Shown: positions 33,735-42,516 of the stretch, one piece after another | How positions within the stretch are numbered: the stretch's first letter is position 1 | Layout: every line of letters starts with the position of its first letter | Source: Paenibacillus mucilaginosus 3016 | Lineage (GTDB): Bacteria; Bacillota; Bacilli; Paenibacillales; NBRC-103111 | NCBI RefSeq assembly: GCF_000250655.1 | Contig: NC_016935.1 | Span: 113,501 to 177,500 of the forward strand | Reading direction: 5' to 3' | Length of the DNA: 64,000 nt | Notes under the pieces: generated by a model | Database searches by the model: none | Told to the model about the DNA's origin: nothing | Seen by the model: the letters and a program-made list of their open reading frames with translations, nothing else | Translations under genes and position numbers: made by a program

Positions 33735-34637
33735 ATGGATACTCCCATGCTGCCATTACAAGGCAAAGTAGCTGTTGTTGCAGGAGCCACAAGAGGAGCC
33801 GGAAGGGCGATCGCCGTATCCTTAGGGGAAGCAGGTGCCATCGTCTATTGTACCGGGCGAAGTGTCAGGGGCCGCCTCTCGCCCATCGGACGGCAGGAGA
33901 CGATCGATGAGACGGCAGAGCTGGTCACGGCCCGGGGAGGGCGGGGAATCCCTGTAAGGGTCGATCATACCGTAGAAGATGAGGTCCGGGGATTGTTCGC
34001 GCGGGTTCAGGAGGAGCAGGACGGTCGGCTCGATATCCAGGTCAACGATATTTGGGGCGGTGAGCACCTGACCGCCTGGGGCAAGCCGTTCTGGGAATCC
34101 TCATTGGAGGATGGGCTGCTGATGCAGAGACAGGCCGTACATTCCCATATGATCACTTCTTATTATGGAGCGCCGCTCATGACCGCGCGGGGGCAGGGAC
34201 TCATTATCGAGGTGACGGACGGATTCGATTACCGGTACCGCGGGAATCTGTACTATTCCCTTGCCAAAATTTCGGCTATCCACCTTGCGGAAGCGATGGC
34301 CGCCGAGCTGAAGTCCACCGGCGTTACCGCGTTATCCGTAACGCCGGGCTTCCTGCGGTCCGAGCAGATGCTCGACCACTTCGGGGTGAGCGAAGAGAAT
34401 TGGCGGGATGCGATCGCGCAGGAGCCGCACTATGCCGAATCGGAAACCCCTTACCTGCTCGGACGGGGCATCGCAGCACTGGCTGCCGATCCGAAGGTGG
34501 CGGACAAAGCGGGCCGCATTCTTACCTCCTGGGACCTGTCGGAGGAATACGGATATTCGGATATCGACGGCCGACGGCCGCACTGGGGCCGGTATGCGGC
34601 GAAGCACAGGCTGTACGATAATCCTCTCACTCCTTAA
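33735..34637 (+). CDS. Short-chain dehydrogenase/reductase
   Basis: A 300-residue Rossmann oxidoreductase. It shows the nucleotide loop GATRGAGRA near residue 17, TGRSVRG (favouring NADP), and the catalytic YYSLAK (Tyr-x-x-x-Lys). The usual NNAG motif is replaced by VNDIWGG, as in a subgroup of longer SDRs. The substrate is unknown. ATG 33735 has AAGGAAG seven bases upstream. It is divergent from the TetR gene, which suggests inducible expression. Confidence 0.85.
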   Translation: MDTPMLPLQGKVAVVAGATRGAGRAIAVSLGEAGAIVYCTGRSVRGRLSPIGRQETIDETAELVTARGGRGIPVRVDHTVEDEVRGLFARVQEEQDGRLDIQVNDIWGGEHLTAWGKPFWESSLEDGLLMQRQAVHSHMITSYYGAPLMTARGQGLIIEVTDGFDYRYRGNLYYSLAKISAIHLAEAMAAELKSTGVTALSVTPGFLRSEQMLDHFGVSEENWRDAIAQEPHYAESETPYLLGRGIAALAADPKVADKAGRILTSWDLSEEYGYSDIDGRRPHWGRYAAKHRLYDNPLTP

Positions 34638-35023
34638 GAATAATTGAGCGCCAAAAAAGCCGGCTGGCGGGTGATCCCGTACGGCCGGCTTGTGCTTTGC
34701 AGATGAAGAAATACGTCCTTGGAAGGATAGTAAGATCCGAGACCTGCTTCCCTGTTCCTCTGTGCTGTCCGCGGTTATAAATACTCGAAGAAATGGATAA
34801 TTTATAGGAGCGGCAAAGTGTAGAAAACAGGGGTAAATCTATTCTTATCGTAACACTTTTGCGAAAATCCGACAATCCTTTTGGCTTCTCTAGGCTGAAA
34901 ACAAGGCTTATCCTGGTCAAAAGTTGACAAAGTTGTTACACTTGGGACATGCGGCTTGCACTCCCGTTCGTCTCAGGATAAGATAAGAGTTAAGCATTTT
35001 TGTATACTGAAGGAGGTCTCTCC
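34638..35023. other. Intergenic region: hairpin terminator and promoter for small membrane protein
   Basis: AAGCCGGC and GCCGGCTT (about 34658-34692) form a stem downstream of the dehydrogenase, with A6 on its left side, so it would terminate best on the minus strand. Further on, TTGCAC (34956-34961), 17 bases and TAAGAT (34979-34984) form a likely promoter for the next gene. AT-rich sequence with no gene lies between. Confidence 0.55.
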
Positions 35024-35242
35024 ATGTTTATGGCTGCTGAAGCAGGAGCGGCAACGGCCAGCTCGTTTACCGGGTTCGACCCGTTCGTGATCCTGTTCAC
35101 GTTGGTTATTGCCATCGGCGTGATTCGCTTAATCGGCGCGAAGAAGAAGAATCCGTTTGCCATCGGCTTTGGGCTTGTGAGTTTGGCCGTATTCGGATTA
35201 ATGACCGTAGTAATGGTAATGGGCTGGATGGGCCAGCTGTAA
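35024..35242 (+). CDS. Small membrane protein, DUF2759-like
   Basis: A 72-residue protein with two transmembrane segments (FVILFTLVIAIGVIRLIGA and AIGFGLVSLAVFGLMTVVMV) separated by a short basic loop, KKKNPF. The pattern resembles DUF2759 small membrane proteins of Bacilli, whose function is unknown. ATG 35024 follows AAGGAGGT at ideal spacing. It is monocistronic, with its own promoter and terminator. Confidence 0.7.
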   Translation: MFMAAEAGAATASSFTGFDPFVILFTLVIAIGVIRLIGAKKKNPFAIGFGLVSLAVFGLMTVVMVMGWMGQL

Positions 35243-35277
35243 CCGTTACCGGTGAATAGCATGTACTAATCCCGACA

Positions 35278-35319
35278 AAAACCTCGGACCCCGGCCAAGC
35301 CCGGTCTGGGGTTTTTTTA
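35278..35319 (+). terminator. Intrinsic terminator
   Basis: CCTCGGACCCCGG and CCGGTCTGGGG form an imperfect stem followed by TTTTTTT, 40 bases after the small membrane protein gene. Confidence 0.8.
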
Positions 35320-35433
35320 GTTTCAACAGAAAGGGCGGATGGACTTCTAACGGTATCGAAGTCGGTTGGCGATGGGCTGCAACAACCCGAATCCCTTCTT
35401 CGTCAGTAGCGGTATATGGGGGGGGGGAATGGG

Positions 35434-36636
35434 ATGATCAGGAGATTTGGGCTTGGACTTTTTGCCGGACTGACGGCTGCCGTCCTGCTGCTTCCTTCGG
35501 CGGCGGACGCGGGAGTGGTGCCGGCCACCGTGTTCACGATCATCGGGGAGACGGAAGTGTATACGAAGGAAGGGGGAGGCGGGAGGCCGATGGGCCGGAT
35601 CGCCCCTTACCAGAGTGTGACGCTGGCACCGGACGGTCCGTTCGACTGGTATGATGAGCGTCCGCAGGACCCCTGGCTCAAGGTCTCTACCTGGCTGGGC
35701 AGTCAATGGATCCGGGATGATGACCGCGTGCTGTACGGTGAGTTCAAAGAGCAGACACAGACGCTGACGCTAATAGGGACGACACGGCTGTTCTCACGTC
35801 CGGACTACGGCGCGGCGACTGGAGAATCGCTGGCTCCCCAGCAGGTGGTATCGACTGCTTCGATCGGCTACGCACCCAAGTATATCACCAACACTCTAAG
35901 TGCAATGGCGCAAAGCGGAACTTGGTACCGGATTGAAACCTCCTGGCGGGGGCCGGTGTGGATTGCGAATCCTGCGCTGATGGAAGAGGTGAAGGCGGAG
36001 GTCGTAGACTATGATGTGCTGCTGACCGGACAGGAATCCGCGTACCCCCTTCCTTATGCCGAAGGGGAAGGAGATAAATTGGAGGCGGGGATCGTCCGGG
36101 CATCTGCTCGTTGGGAGGACCGGGCGATCCCATTCGCCGCCAAACTCTGGTACAAGGTCAAGCTGCCGCAGGGAGAGCGCTGGATTCAGCCGGAGCATGA
36201 ATCACTGGAGAACTATCGCGGAGAACAAAAACCTATAGAACTGAAGACGAAGACCAGGTATTTTGAAGAGCCCAACCTGACCTACGACCGGACCCGCTGG
36301 CTCGAGCCGGGCACCTATCCTGTCGTGGAGTCGTTTGGAGATTGGATGCGGATCGAAACACCGGATGGGGCCAAATGGATTTATCCCAAGCGGGTCCTGA
36401 TGGAACGTCCGGAAGGCATCCTTCCGGTGCAGGAGACCATCCGTATAAGCGGCCGTACCCAGACGTATTATTTTCCTCACAATGCGGAGCCCTGCCATAC
36501 GGAGGGGTTCTTTGCACCCCAAGAGGTTCAGGCGTTCGAGAAATGGACCTCTCCCGAAGGTGTGGTATGGTACCATATCACCACGTTCAGCGGCGAGGAA
36601 TGGGTCCCGGAAGAGCCTCTGGGCCAAACCGGATAG
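35434..36636 (+). CDS. Secreted protein with five SH3-like repeats
   Basis: A 400-residue exported protein. A signal peptide (LGLFAGLTAAVLLLPSAADA) probably ends at ADA. The mature part is built of about five diverged repeats of roughly 70 residues. Each begins with a strand such as TIIGETEVYT, TLIGTTRLFS or IELKTKTRYF and ends with a tryptophan-containing strand such as WLKVSTWLGSQWI, WYRIETSWRGPVWI or WMRIETPDGAKWIYP. That is the pattern of bacterial SH3 domains, so cell-wall binding is likely. No catalytic domain is seen. ATG 35434 follows a poly-G stretch that supplies the ribosome site. Confidence 0.7.
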   Translation: MIRRFGLGLFAGLTAAVLLLPSAADAGVVPATVFTIIGETEVYTKEGGGGRPMGRIAPYQSVTLAPDGPFDWYDERPQDPWLKVSTWLGSQWIRDDDRVLYGEFKEQTQTLTLIGTTRLFSRPDYGAATGESLAPQQVVSTASIGYAPKYITNTLSAMAQSGTWYRIETSWRGPVWIANPALMEEVKAEVVDYDVLLTGQESAYPLPYAEGEGDKLEAGIVRASARWEDRAIPFAAKLWYKVKLPQGERWIQPEHESLENYRGEQKPIELKTKTRYFEEPNLTYDRTRWLEPGTYPVVESFGDWMRIETPDGAKWIYPKRVLMERPEGILPVQETIRISGRTQTYYFPHNAEPCHTEGFFAPQEVQAFEKWTSPEGVVWYHITTFSGEEWVPEEPLGQTG

Positions 36637-36653
36637 AAAGAAGTTCTACGACA

Positions 36654-36696
36654 AAAAGGAGTGCCTTCCACAGCGGAAAGCACTCCTTCTTTTGAA
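36654..36696. terminator. Bidirectional terminator
   Basis: AAGGAGTGC and GCACTCCTT form a perfect stem (about 36657-36690) with A- and T-runs on both sides. It separates the convergent SH3-repeat and isomerase genes. Confidence 0.88.
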
Positions 36697-36718
36697 ATAT
36701 CAGAAAGGAATCAGCGTA

Positions 36719-37687
36719 TTACACCCACCACATTTCGCCGAGCGGCTCCTTGATCAGCACCTGCTGCAGGTTCTGAACGGCCTTCGTGAAGCCTTCCTCG
36801 ACGGACATCAGGCCGTCTTCGTGCTCGATGGACACGACGTAGTCATAGCCGACCAGGCGCAGGGCGGAGATGATGTCGGCCCATACCTTGATGTCATGGC
36901 CGTAGCCTACGGTGCGGAACTGCCATGCGCGGTCCAGCATGTTGCTGTACGACTGCATGTCCGTCAGGCCATAGCGGTTGACGTTGATCGGGTCAATCGA
37001 AGTGTCCTTGGCGTGGAAGTGATGGATGGCGCCGGCGCGGCCGAGAATCTGGATCGCCTGCACCGGATCGATGCCCTGCCACCACATGTGGCTTGGGTCG
37101 AGGTTCGCGCCGATAACGTCACCGGCAGCCTCACGCAGACGCAGAAGCGTAGCCGGCGTATGCACGGAGAAACCGCCGTGGAGCTCCAGACCGAACTTCA
37201 CGCTGCGGTCGGAAGCATATTTGCCGGTTTCGGTCCAGTAAGGGATGACCTTGTTCGCCCACTGCCAATCCAGGATCTCCTGGAAGTCCGGCGGCCATGG
37301 GGCAACCGGCCAGTTTGGGTACTTCGCATCGTCGGAATCGCCCGGGCAGCCGGAGAACGTATTGACGACAGGCACTTCGAGCTTCTGGGCCAGGTCCACC
37401 GTCTTGATGATCGTATCATGCGCTTCCTGCGCGATGGCCTTCTGCGGGTGCAGCGGATTGGCGTGGCAGCTCAGGGCGGAGATGGTCAGGCCGCGGGACT
37501 CCACGGCGTGCTTGAATGCTTTCAGCTTGCTCTCATCAGCGAGCAGTACGTCCGGGTTGCAATGGGCATTGCCCGGGTATGCGCCGGTGCCGATCTCGAC
37601 AGCCTGCAGGCCCTGCGCCGCGATATAATCGAGCGCTTCCTCCAGGGGCTTCTGCTGGAACAATACCGTAAATACGCCTAATTTCAT
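36719..37687 (-). CDS. Sugar phosphate isomerase/epimerase (xylose isomerase-like TIM barrel)
   Basis: A 322-residue TIM-barrel protein of the AP endonuclease 2/xylose isomerase-like superfamily. Candidate metal ligands lie in GLELHGGFSVHT, ANLDPSHMWWQG, HFHAKDT and VSIEHED. These proteins act on inositol, keto-sugar or sugar-phosphate substrates; the actual substrate cannot be read from the sequence. ATG 37687 has GGAGGTG at good spacing. It is a single-gene unit with its own promoter and terminator. Confidence 0.85.
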   Translation of the reverse strand: MKLGVFTVLFQQKPLEEALDYIAAQGLQAVEIGTGAYPGNAHCNPDVLLADESKLKAFKHAVESRGLTISALSCHANPLHPQKAIAQEAHDTIIKTVDLAQKLEVPVVNTFSGCPGDSDDAKYPNWPVAPWPPDFQEILDWQWANKVIPYWTETGKYASDRSVKFGLELHGGFSVHTPATLLRLREAAGDVIGANLDPSHMWWQGIDPVQAIQILGRAGAIHHFHAKDTSIDPINVNRYGLTDMQSYSNMLDRAWQFRTVGYGHDIKVWADIISALRLVGYDYVVSIEHEDGLMSVEEGFTKAVQNLQQVLIKEPLGEMWWV

Positions 37688-37747
37688 AAGGACACCTCCG
37701 AAGGTATGTATAAAATGAACGCGTGTACACTAAACAGCTCAATCAAA

Positions 37748-37776
37748 ATTATACCATTCTCCGTGCCAGTTCTCAA
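37748..37776 (-). promoter_or_regulatory. Promoter for sugar isomerase gene
   Basis: On the minus strand TTGAGA (37776-37771), a 17-base spacer and a perfect TATAAT (37753-37748) lie 61 bases upstream of the start codon. Confidence 0.75.
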
Positions 37777-37949
37777 AGTGTGATTTTCCGACAAATCCCG
37801 TCAGCCCTTCTGTCCATATTCCGCCAAGAATAGGGGGAACTTTCGCTTTATCCTCGACACCATTCACGATACTTTGCAAGCAAGTTACCTTATGATAGTT
37901 GTGTCTTTCCCAGGCTTTCCAAATTATTTAGAGAGGGCGGATCGAATAC

Positions 37950-38240
37950 ATGAGAAAAGACACTCAAATCGTTGAAACAGCTGTTGGCACCTGGCTGCGG
38001 TTTCCCGGCAGCTTTAAGAAGCACCAATGTCTCGTTGAGCTGTCCGATCAGCTTTCGCTCGACATCAATTTGAAGTCAGGTCTTGTGCATGTGCATCAGA
38101 AGGATGGCAACGACGTGTTTCAGCATGTAGGCGACCTGTGCCTGGCTCCTGTGGGAGGCCAGCTGCAGCTCTCCTTCGTATCCACTCAGCCTCAGGATCC
38201 CCGTAAGGAGCTGCCTCTGGCACAGCCGGATGCAAGCTGA
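37950..38240 (+). CDS. Hypothetical small soluble protein
   Basis: A 96-residue protein of unknown function. It has no signal peptide or membrane segment. The sequence looks like a small beta-rich domain (VGTWLRFPGSFKKH, LDINLKSGLVHVHQKDG, GGQLQLSFVST) with a Pro/Gln-rich tail. GAGAGGGCGG precedes the ATG and a terminator follows. I do not recognise the family. Confidence 0.6.
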   Translation: MRKDTQIVETAVGTWLRFPGSFKKHQCLVELSDQLSLDINLKSGLVHVHQKDGNDVFQHVGDLCLAPVGGQLQLSFVSTQPQDPRKELPLAQPDAS

Positions 38241-38427
38241 TACACAGCGTAGCGCACTAGCACGGCAGGGAGGACGGCCGCAGCAGACAGCAAGGGAATA
38301 CCAGCAGGCGGATCATGGCTTTAAGGGTTTGGAAAGCGGGGTTATGTTGCGGAACGGCTGGCAGCGGTGATGCCTAGCTGTCCCGGCGGTCCTGGTAAGG
38401 CGAGCTTCGGATGGGGCCGCCGGATCG

Positions 38428-38472
38428 CAAAAAAAGCAGCGTCCGTCTGACGGATCGCTGCTTCTTTTTCGT
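38428..38472. terminator. Bidirectional terminator
   Basis: AGCAGCGTCCGTC and GACGGATCGCTGCT form a stem flanked by A7 on the left and T-rich sequence on the right. It terminates the MBOAT cluster on the minus strand and the small gene on the plus strand. The 187 bases between 38241 and the stem hold nothing I recognise. Confidence 0.85.
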
Positions 38473-38499
38473 GTGCCTATGCCTAGGCAGGGGTCGAGG

Positions 38500-39651
38500 T
38501 TACCAAGGGAGGTTGAGCAGGCCGCGGTAGATGCGCAGCACCGCCTCTTCGTTCGGGCTGTAAACGATGATCGCCAGCGTGACGATCAGCTGGGTCAGCG
38601 CACAGCGGGCATAGAAGTGGGTCTTCGACACCTTCCGCTTGTTGACCGTCGTGCGGCCCAGAAGATTCTCCAGAGCGATGAAGAGGCCGTGATAAATCCC
38701 CCACAGCAGATACAGCCAGGAGAAACCGTGCCAGAGTCCAATGAGCACCATGATCAGCACGGACAAGCCGGCGGCGGTCCACTTGGTAGGTGTCTGCCTC
38801 GAGAAGAAGATGAAGATATGGTCGCGGAACCAGTCGCCGAGCGTGGCGTGCCAGTTGCGCCAATACTGCGTCAAGGTCGGTGAGGAGAACGGCTTCTTGA
38901 AGTTCTCCGGCACGTTGTAGCCCATCAGGCGTCCGAATCCGACGGCGATGTCCGAATAGCCGGAGAAATCGAAGTAGATCCAGGCATAGAAGACGATCAT
39001 CAGGAAGAGAGACTCATGCGTCTGCAGTTCTCCCTCCGATACATAGTCGAACAGGGTGCTGGCCCAGGTGACGAGTACGACCCTTTTGAACAGGCCGAGA
39101 ATGATGCGCTTGATATTCACTTCGGCCTGGGCCGCATCGACCTGATAGGGCTGCTTGGCATCCGCCATGAAGTCACGGAACTTCAGGATCGGTCCGGACG
39201 TGAAGGTCGGCAGGAACAGAATATAGTTGAAATAGTCGAGCACGTGCGCTTTGGCGTCCTGCTTGAAGAAGTAGGCGAAATACAGGGCGTCGATCACCTT
39301 GAGCACATTATAGATGAGACCGATGACCAGGGCGGCGTCATACCAGGTGCCGGTGAAGATCTTCATGTCGAAGAGCCTCAAGGAGGACACCAGGCCGATA
39401 TTCAGGGCGATCAGCCCGATGAACCAGGCCAGGCGAGCCCGGGTGACGACGCTCAGGAAGCGGAAGGCGAGGTAATTCAGCGCCGTATAGCCGAGATAGA
39501 AGAAGAACAGCTTGGAGCTGAATACGACCAGAAAGCTGAGGTTGAACGCGAGCAGCAGCAGGCGTTTGTTCCCCCGCCACTTCCGCGTCAGCGCCAGGAC
39601 GATCACCATGCCCAGCATCGCCAGCACGGCGTTCATATTGAGATAAAACAT
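38500..39651 (-). CDS. MBOAT family O-acyltransferase (DltB-like)
   Basis: A polytopic membrane acyltransferase of 383 residues with about ten hydrophobic segments. The MBOAT active-site elements are YWRNWHATLGDWFRDH (His268) and the invariant histidine in GLWHGFSW (His308). DltB moves D-alanyl groups from the carrier protein DltC across the membrane toward teichoic acid; AlgI-type relatives acetylate polysaccharides. The neighbouring carrier protein, DltX-like and DltD-like genes favour the Dlt-type mechanism. The ATG at 39651 has GGAGGA at seven bases; a longer in-frame start is rejected. It is the last gene of the minus-strand cluster. Confidence 0.9.
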   Translation of the reverse strand: MFYLNMNAVLAMLGMVIVLALTRKWRGNKRLLLLAFNLSFLVVFSSKLFFFYLGYTALNYLAFRFLSVVTRARLAWFIGLIALNIGLVSSLRLFDMKIFTGTWYDAALVIGLIYNVLKVIDALYFAYFFKQDAKAHVLDYFNYILFLPTFTSGPILKFRDFMADAKQPYQVDAAQAEVNIKRIILGLFKRVVLVTWASTLFDYVSEGELQTHESLFLMIVFYAWIYFDFSGYSDIAVGFGRLMGYNVPENFKKPFSSPTLTQYWRNWHATLGDWFRDHIFIFFSRQTPTKWTAAGLSVLIMVLIGLWHGFSWLYLLWGIYHGLFIALENLLGRTTVNKRKVSKTHFYARCALTQLIVTLAIIVYSPNEEAVLRIYRGLLNLPW

Positions 39652-39745
39652 CGGGATTCCTCCAGGACATCCAGCGGGCATACCATCATGCCGGGCACGG
39701 CTTCACCGCCGTACCCCTAGCGGGAACTCCGGCCGGGCCGGGCTC

Positions 39746-39856
39746 CTAGAAGTCTTCGTAGATAAAGACCCCTTCGCCGGTAAAATAAACGATAACCAGA
39801 ATCAGCATAGCCAGATACACGATCACTTCGAGGATTTTGCGAGCGATGCCAGCCAT
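39746..39856 (-). CDS. DltX-like single-pass microprotein
   Basis: A 36-residue protein: a short cationic N-terminus (MAGIARK), one transmembrane helix (VIVYLAMLILVIVYF) and the C-terminal motif GEGVFIYEDF. DltX proteins are similarly small, with one helix and a C-terminal FIYxxF motif. Biochemical work on the Dlt pathway places the D-alanyl acyl intermediate on that C-terminal peptide. AAGGAGGTGG lies seven bases before the ATG. The gene overlaps the end of the DltD-like gene by 34 bases and precedes the DltB-like gene. It is too short for ordinary gene calling. Confidence 0.82.
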   Translation of the reverse strand: MAGIARKILEVIVYLAMLILVIVYFTGEGVFIYEDF

Positions 39857-40743
39857 GCATCCACCTCCTTCGTGAATACGGGCGCCCCTTCCTGGCGGCT
39901 CAGGTGTACGAGGTCATGGAACAGCCGGGGGTCATACCCCTGAAGCTTGTCGAGGACCGGAACACCGGCCGCCTGCAGCCGGGCGTTCACCGCCTGTTGA
40001 AGCCCCGGCATATAGCGCGGGAGCTCATAGCCGCGGTTCCACGGCATCCACACGACGCGCAGGGGCAGCGAACGCTCCTTCGCATAGGCGAGAAGCCAGT
40101 CAAGCGCCGCCAGGTTCTCACGGTAATCGGGCTCCCCCATCCAGCCGAAGCGCTTGTCGTAGTCGGCCCACTTTTTGCGGAGCTCCTCCTCGGTCTTGTG
40201 CCCGAAGTACAGTTCCTTGTCGATCCAGCGGGGCTGGTAAGCGAGCAGCTTGGTCGGGTCGAGCTCCACTGCTCCCATGTACAGCTGGCGGACGAACTCG
40301 GTGCCGGAATCCCGGAAATAATCGCGGTAAGCATACAGGTAAGGCTGATAAGGCTTCTTGAACCACTGGTAGGTCGGGTCGGTCTCCAGGCTGTCGATCA
40401 TGGTGTGGACATCGATTCCGATGACAAGCTGCTCTTCTACCTGAAACCGCTCCTGTTCGAGAATCGCCTTCAGATCCGTCAGCTTGCCGTAGGACAGCCC
40501 CATCTCGATCAGAGGAGACTTCTTCGCGTCGGGTTCGATATAAGCGCCGGTGACCGCCGAGTTGCCGTAGAAGACCGGACCGTGCGCGGTCCAATCATGG
40601 TGATAGAGCGTCTTGGTAAAGTCGTTCTTATAGAAGCGCCGCGAGGTGACCATCGGGTCCCACAAGCTGACGGCCACATCCGTAAGGACGAAGGCAGCCA
40701 GCAGCAGCAGCACAAAACTGTTCTTTCGAAGAATAGCCATCAT
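39823..40743 (-). CDS. DltD-like SGNH-fold protein
   Basis: A membrane-anchored extracytoplasmic protein of about 306 residues. The N-terminal anchor is FVLLLLAAFVLTDVAVSLW. The SGNH-type nucleophile lies in FYGNSAVTG (Ser62), and the C-terminal Asp277-x-x-His280 (HDLVHLSRQ) completes the catalytic set, as in DltD. DltD acts outside the membrane in the final transfer or release of the acyl group. The start is one of two adjacent ATGs (40743 or 40740) with a weak ribosome site. It is shorter than typical DltD (about 390-420). Confidence 0.8.
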   Translation of the reverse strand: MMAILRKNSFVLLLLAAFVLTDVAVSLWDPMVTSRRFYKNDFTKTLYHHDWTAHGPVFYGNSAVTGAYIEPDAKKSPLIEMGLSYGKLTDLKAILEQERFQVEEQLVIGIDVHTMIDSLETDPTYQWFKKPYQPYLYAYRDYFRDSGTEFVRQLYMGAVELDPTKLLAYQPRWIDKELYFGHKTEEELRKKWADYDKRFGWMGEPDYRENLAALDWLLAYAKERSLPLRVVWMPWNRGYELPRYMPGLQQAVNARLQAAGVPVLDKLQGYDPRLFHDLVHLSRQEGAPVFTKEVDAWLASLAKSSK

Positions 40744-40774
40744 CGCTTTGGAACCACACTTTATCAAAAAGTTG

Positions 40775-40855
40775 CCGGCCGAGGGGGGCCGGTAAAGCCG
40801 TTTGTCTCCAATAGAAATGGCGGAACCCGGTGCCTGATACGCTTGGGGTTCCGCC
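40775..40855 (-). promoter_or_regulatory. Two strong hairpins between the ligase and DltD-like genes
   Basis: On the minus strand, GGCGGAACCC and GGGTTCCGCC (40855-40846 with 40828-40819) make a perfect 10-base stem. It is followed by CCGGCC/GGCCGG (40792-40787 with 40780-40775) and then CAACTTTTTG. The second hairpin resembles an intrinsic terminator, and may lower expression of the membrane genes relative to the ligase and carrier or protect the mRNA end. Confidence 0.6.
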
Positions 40856-40951
40856 GGCTTTGGATCACAGCAGGGCAGGCGCAGGGGCGCTGTGACTTCG
40901 CTGCCCTTCGTTTACGGGATTCGGTTTATCGCGTCGACGAGGCGTCACGAG

Positions 40952-42148
40952 CTACAGGGCTTTGGCCTGCCAAGCGTGGTACTGCTCGCGGAAGGCGGCA
41001 GGCCACTGGGCCTCATCCAGGCCGTATTGGGCAAGGAAGGCGAATGCCCAGCGCTCGATGCCGAAGCCGACGCAGCCGGTCACAGCCGGACGCTTGCCGA
41101 CCTTGATGTTGAACGCATTGCCGAACGTGTTGCTGTGGAAGTTGACGGACGAGCAGGCGATCGACTTGCCTACGCTTGGGATCGTCAGCCGCAGCTCGTA
41201 TTTCATCTCCTGATTGCGCTGGAAGGAGGCTTTCACCTGGAAGTCATTGGTGAAGAACGGATCGTTCGCGATCTCGAGCAGGCTGTCGACGTTCCATTCC
41301 ACGGCGAGCTCCTTCAGGTATTCGATGGCCTGCAGCCGGTGTTCCTTCACGAATTCCGGCTTGCCGACGAAGATGATCTCGCGCATCGAGAAGTCGAGCA
41401 GGCGGCCGAAGTCCGTGTGGTTGCGCGACTCGAAGCGGTGGCACTTCGAGATGGCCGTCACGATCAGCCCGTCGCTCTCCAGCGTCTCGTTCTGCAGCCC
41501 TTCATAGCAGTGATAGCAGGTCGAAGGGTTCATCGTGAACTTAGGCAGCGGCATGTTGGCGTTCAGATCCAGCTCCATGTCTTCCTTCCAGCCGCCTGCC
41601 TCACGGATGGACTGGGAGAAGGCCTCGATAATGTCGAGATCCTCGCGCAGGTGCGTCAGGAAGTGGATATGCTCCGGGAAGGAGGTGAAGTGGTTCGTTT
41701 TGTTCAGCGTCGTGCTGTGGATGACGGCCGGATACTGCTCCTCCGTCACACCGGTGAAACGGCCGGCAATCTTCGAGACGAAGCTGTAATCGAAGAAGCG
41801 CATGAGGCTGGAGAACGGTTCCCGGAAAATGAACAGGCCCGGCTCCAGCACCTTGATGATCTTGCGCTCGGTCAGCTCGGCGATGATGTCGCCTTCGTAC
41901 GGAGTGGCGACTTGATGCTCGAAGAGAATATTCTCCTTGAAGCCGAAGTCGCCTTGGGAGAACCGGTCGATGAGCTTGCGCACCCGTTCTTCGATCCCCT
42001 CGTTGCCCTTGGGGGAGTTGTGGACGATATGAATGCTGCCGCCCTCGAGGCGAATGTCCGAGATCGTCTCGTCGATGAAGGCGGAGGCGTATTTGAGCTG
42101 TCCGTGCTGGCTGGAGGCAAGGCCTTCCAGGGATACGACGCATTCCAT
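40952..42148 (-). CDS. Class II aaRS-like amino acid:[carrier protein] ligase
   Basis: A 398-residue protein with the catalytic fold of seryl-tRNA synthetase but no tRNA-binding arm. The motif 2 equivalent is SKCHRFESRN...RLLDFSMREI (Arg238, Glu240), and motif 3 is GFGIERW (Arg366). Cysteines in STCYHC (211/214) and IACSSVNF (332) are candidate zinc ligands. Known relatives load glycine or alanine onto the phosphopantetheine of a partner carrier protein, not onto tRNA. The carrier-protein gene ends only 7 bases upstream, a direct match to that function. Which amino acid is used cannot be read here. Confidence 0.85.
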   Translation of the reverse strand: MECVVSLEGLASSQHGQLKYASAFIDETISDIRLEGGSIHIVHNSPKGNEGIEERVRKLIDRFSQGDFGFKENILFEHQVATPYEGDIIAELTERKIIKVLEPGLFIFREPFSSLMRFFDYSFVSKIAGRFTGVTEEQYPAVIHSTTLNKTNHFTSFPEHIHFLTHLREDLDIIEAFSQSIREAGGWKEDMELDLNANMPLPKFTMNPSTCYHCYEGLQNETLESDGLIVTAISKCHRFESRNHTDFGRLLDFSMREIIFVGKPEFVKEHRLQAIEYLKELAVEWNVDSLLEIANDPFFTNDFQVKASFQRNQEMKYELRLTIPSVGKSIACSSVNFHSNTFGNAFNIKVGKRPAVTGCVGFGIERWAFAFLAQYGLDEAQWPAAFREQYHAWQAKAL

Positions 42149-42155
42149 GATGATG

Positions 42156-42407
42156 TTAAGCCCCCTTCTTGGTGTGGATGAACGTCGCAATCTCGCGGAC
42201 GGTGTTCATCGGGTACAGCATCAGATCCTGGTTCGTCACCGCGATGCCGTAGGTCTTCTCGATGTGGGCGATCAGGGCAGTCGCTCCGATGGAGTCAATG
42301 TAGCCGTAGTCGAAGAGATGCACGTCAACCGTGAAGTCGTCATCGTCCTCTTCGATTTCGTAACGGGTACGGATATGGGATTCGAGTTCTTGAAGCAGGT
42401 CCTGCAT
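42156..42407 (-). CDS. Acyl/aminoacyl carrier protein (DltC-like)
   Basis: An 83-residue four-helix carrier protein. Ser39 in GYIDSIGA is the phosphopantetheine attachment site. It is acidic (EEDDDD), as expected. Its partner is presumably the ligase encoded next, which would attach an amino acid to it as DltA does for DltC. AAGGAGG lies eight bases before the ATG. It is closer to generic carrier proteins than to fatty-acid AcpP (no DSLD). Confidence 0.92.
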   Translation of the reverse strand: MQDLLQELESHIRTRYEIEEDDDDFTVDVHLFDYGYIDSIGATALIAHIEKTYGIAVTNQDLMLYPMNTVREIATFIHTKKGA

Positions 42408-42516
42408 GGGAAAGCCTCCTTGAAGTGGATATGTACCTATAAAATGGAGCGGGACGGAGCAGGGGAAAAGCTCAAGAGCCTTCCGCTTGCGTGCCGTCCG
42501 CCCCGGGATCTTCCGT

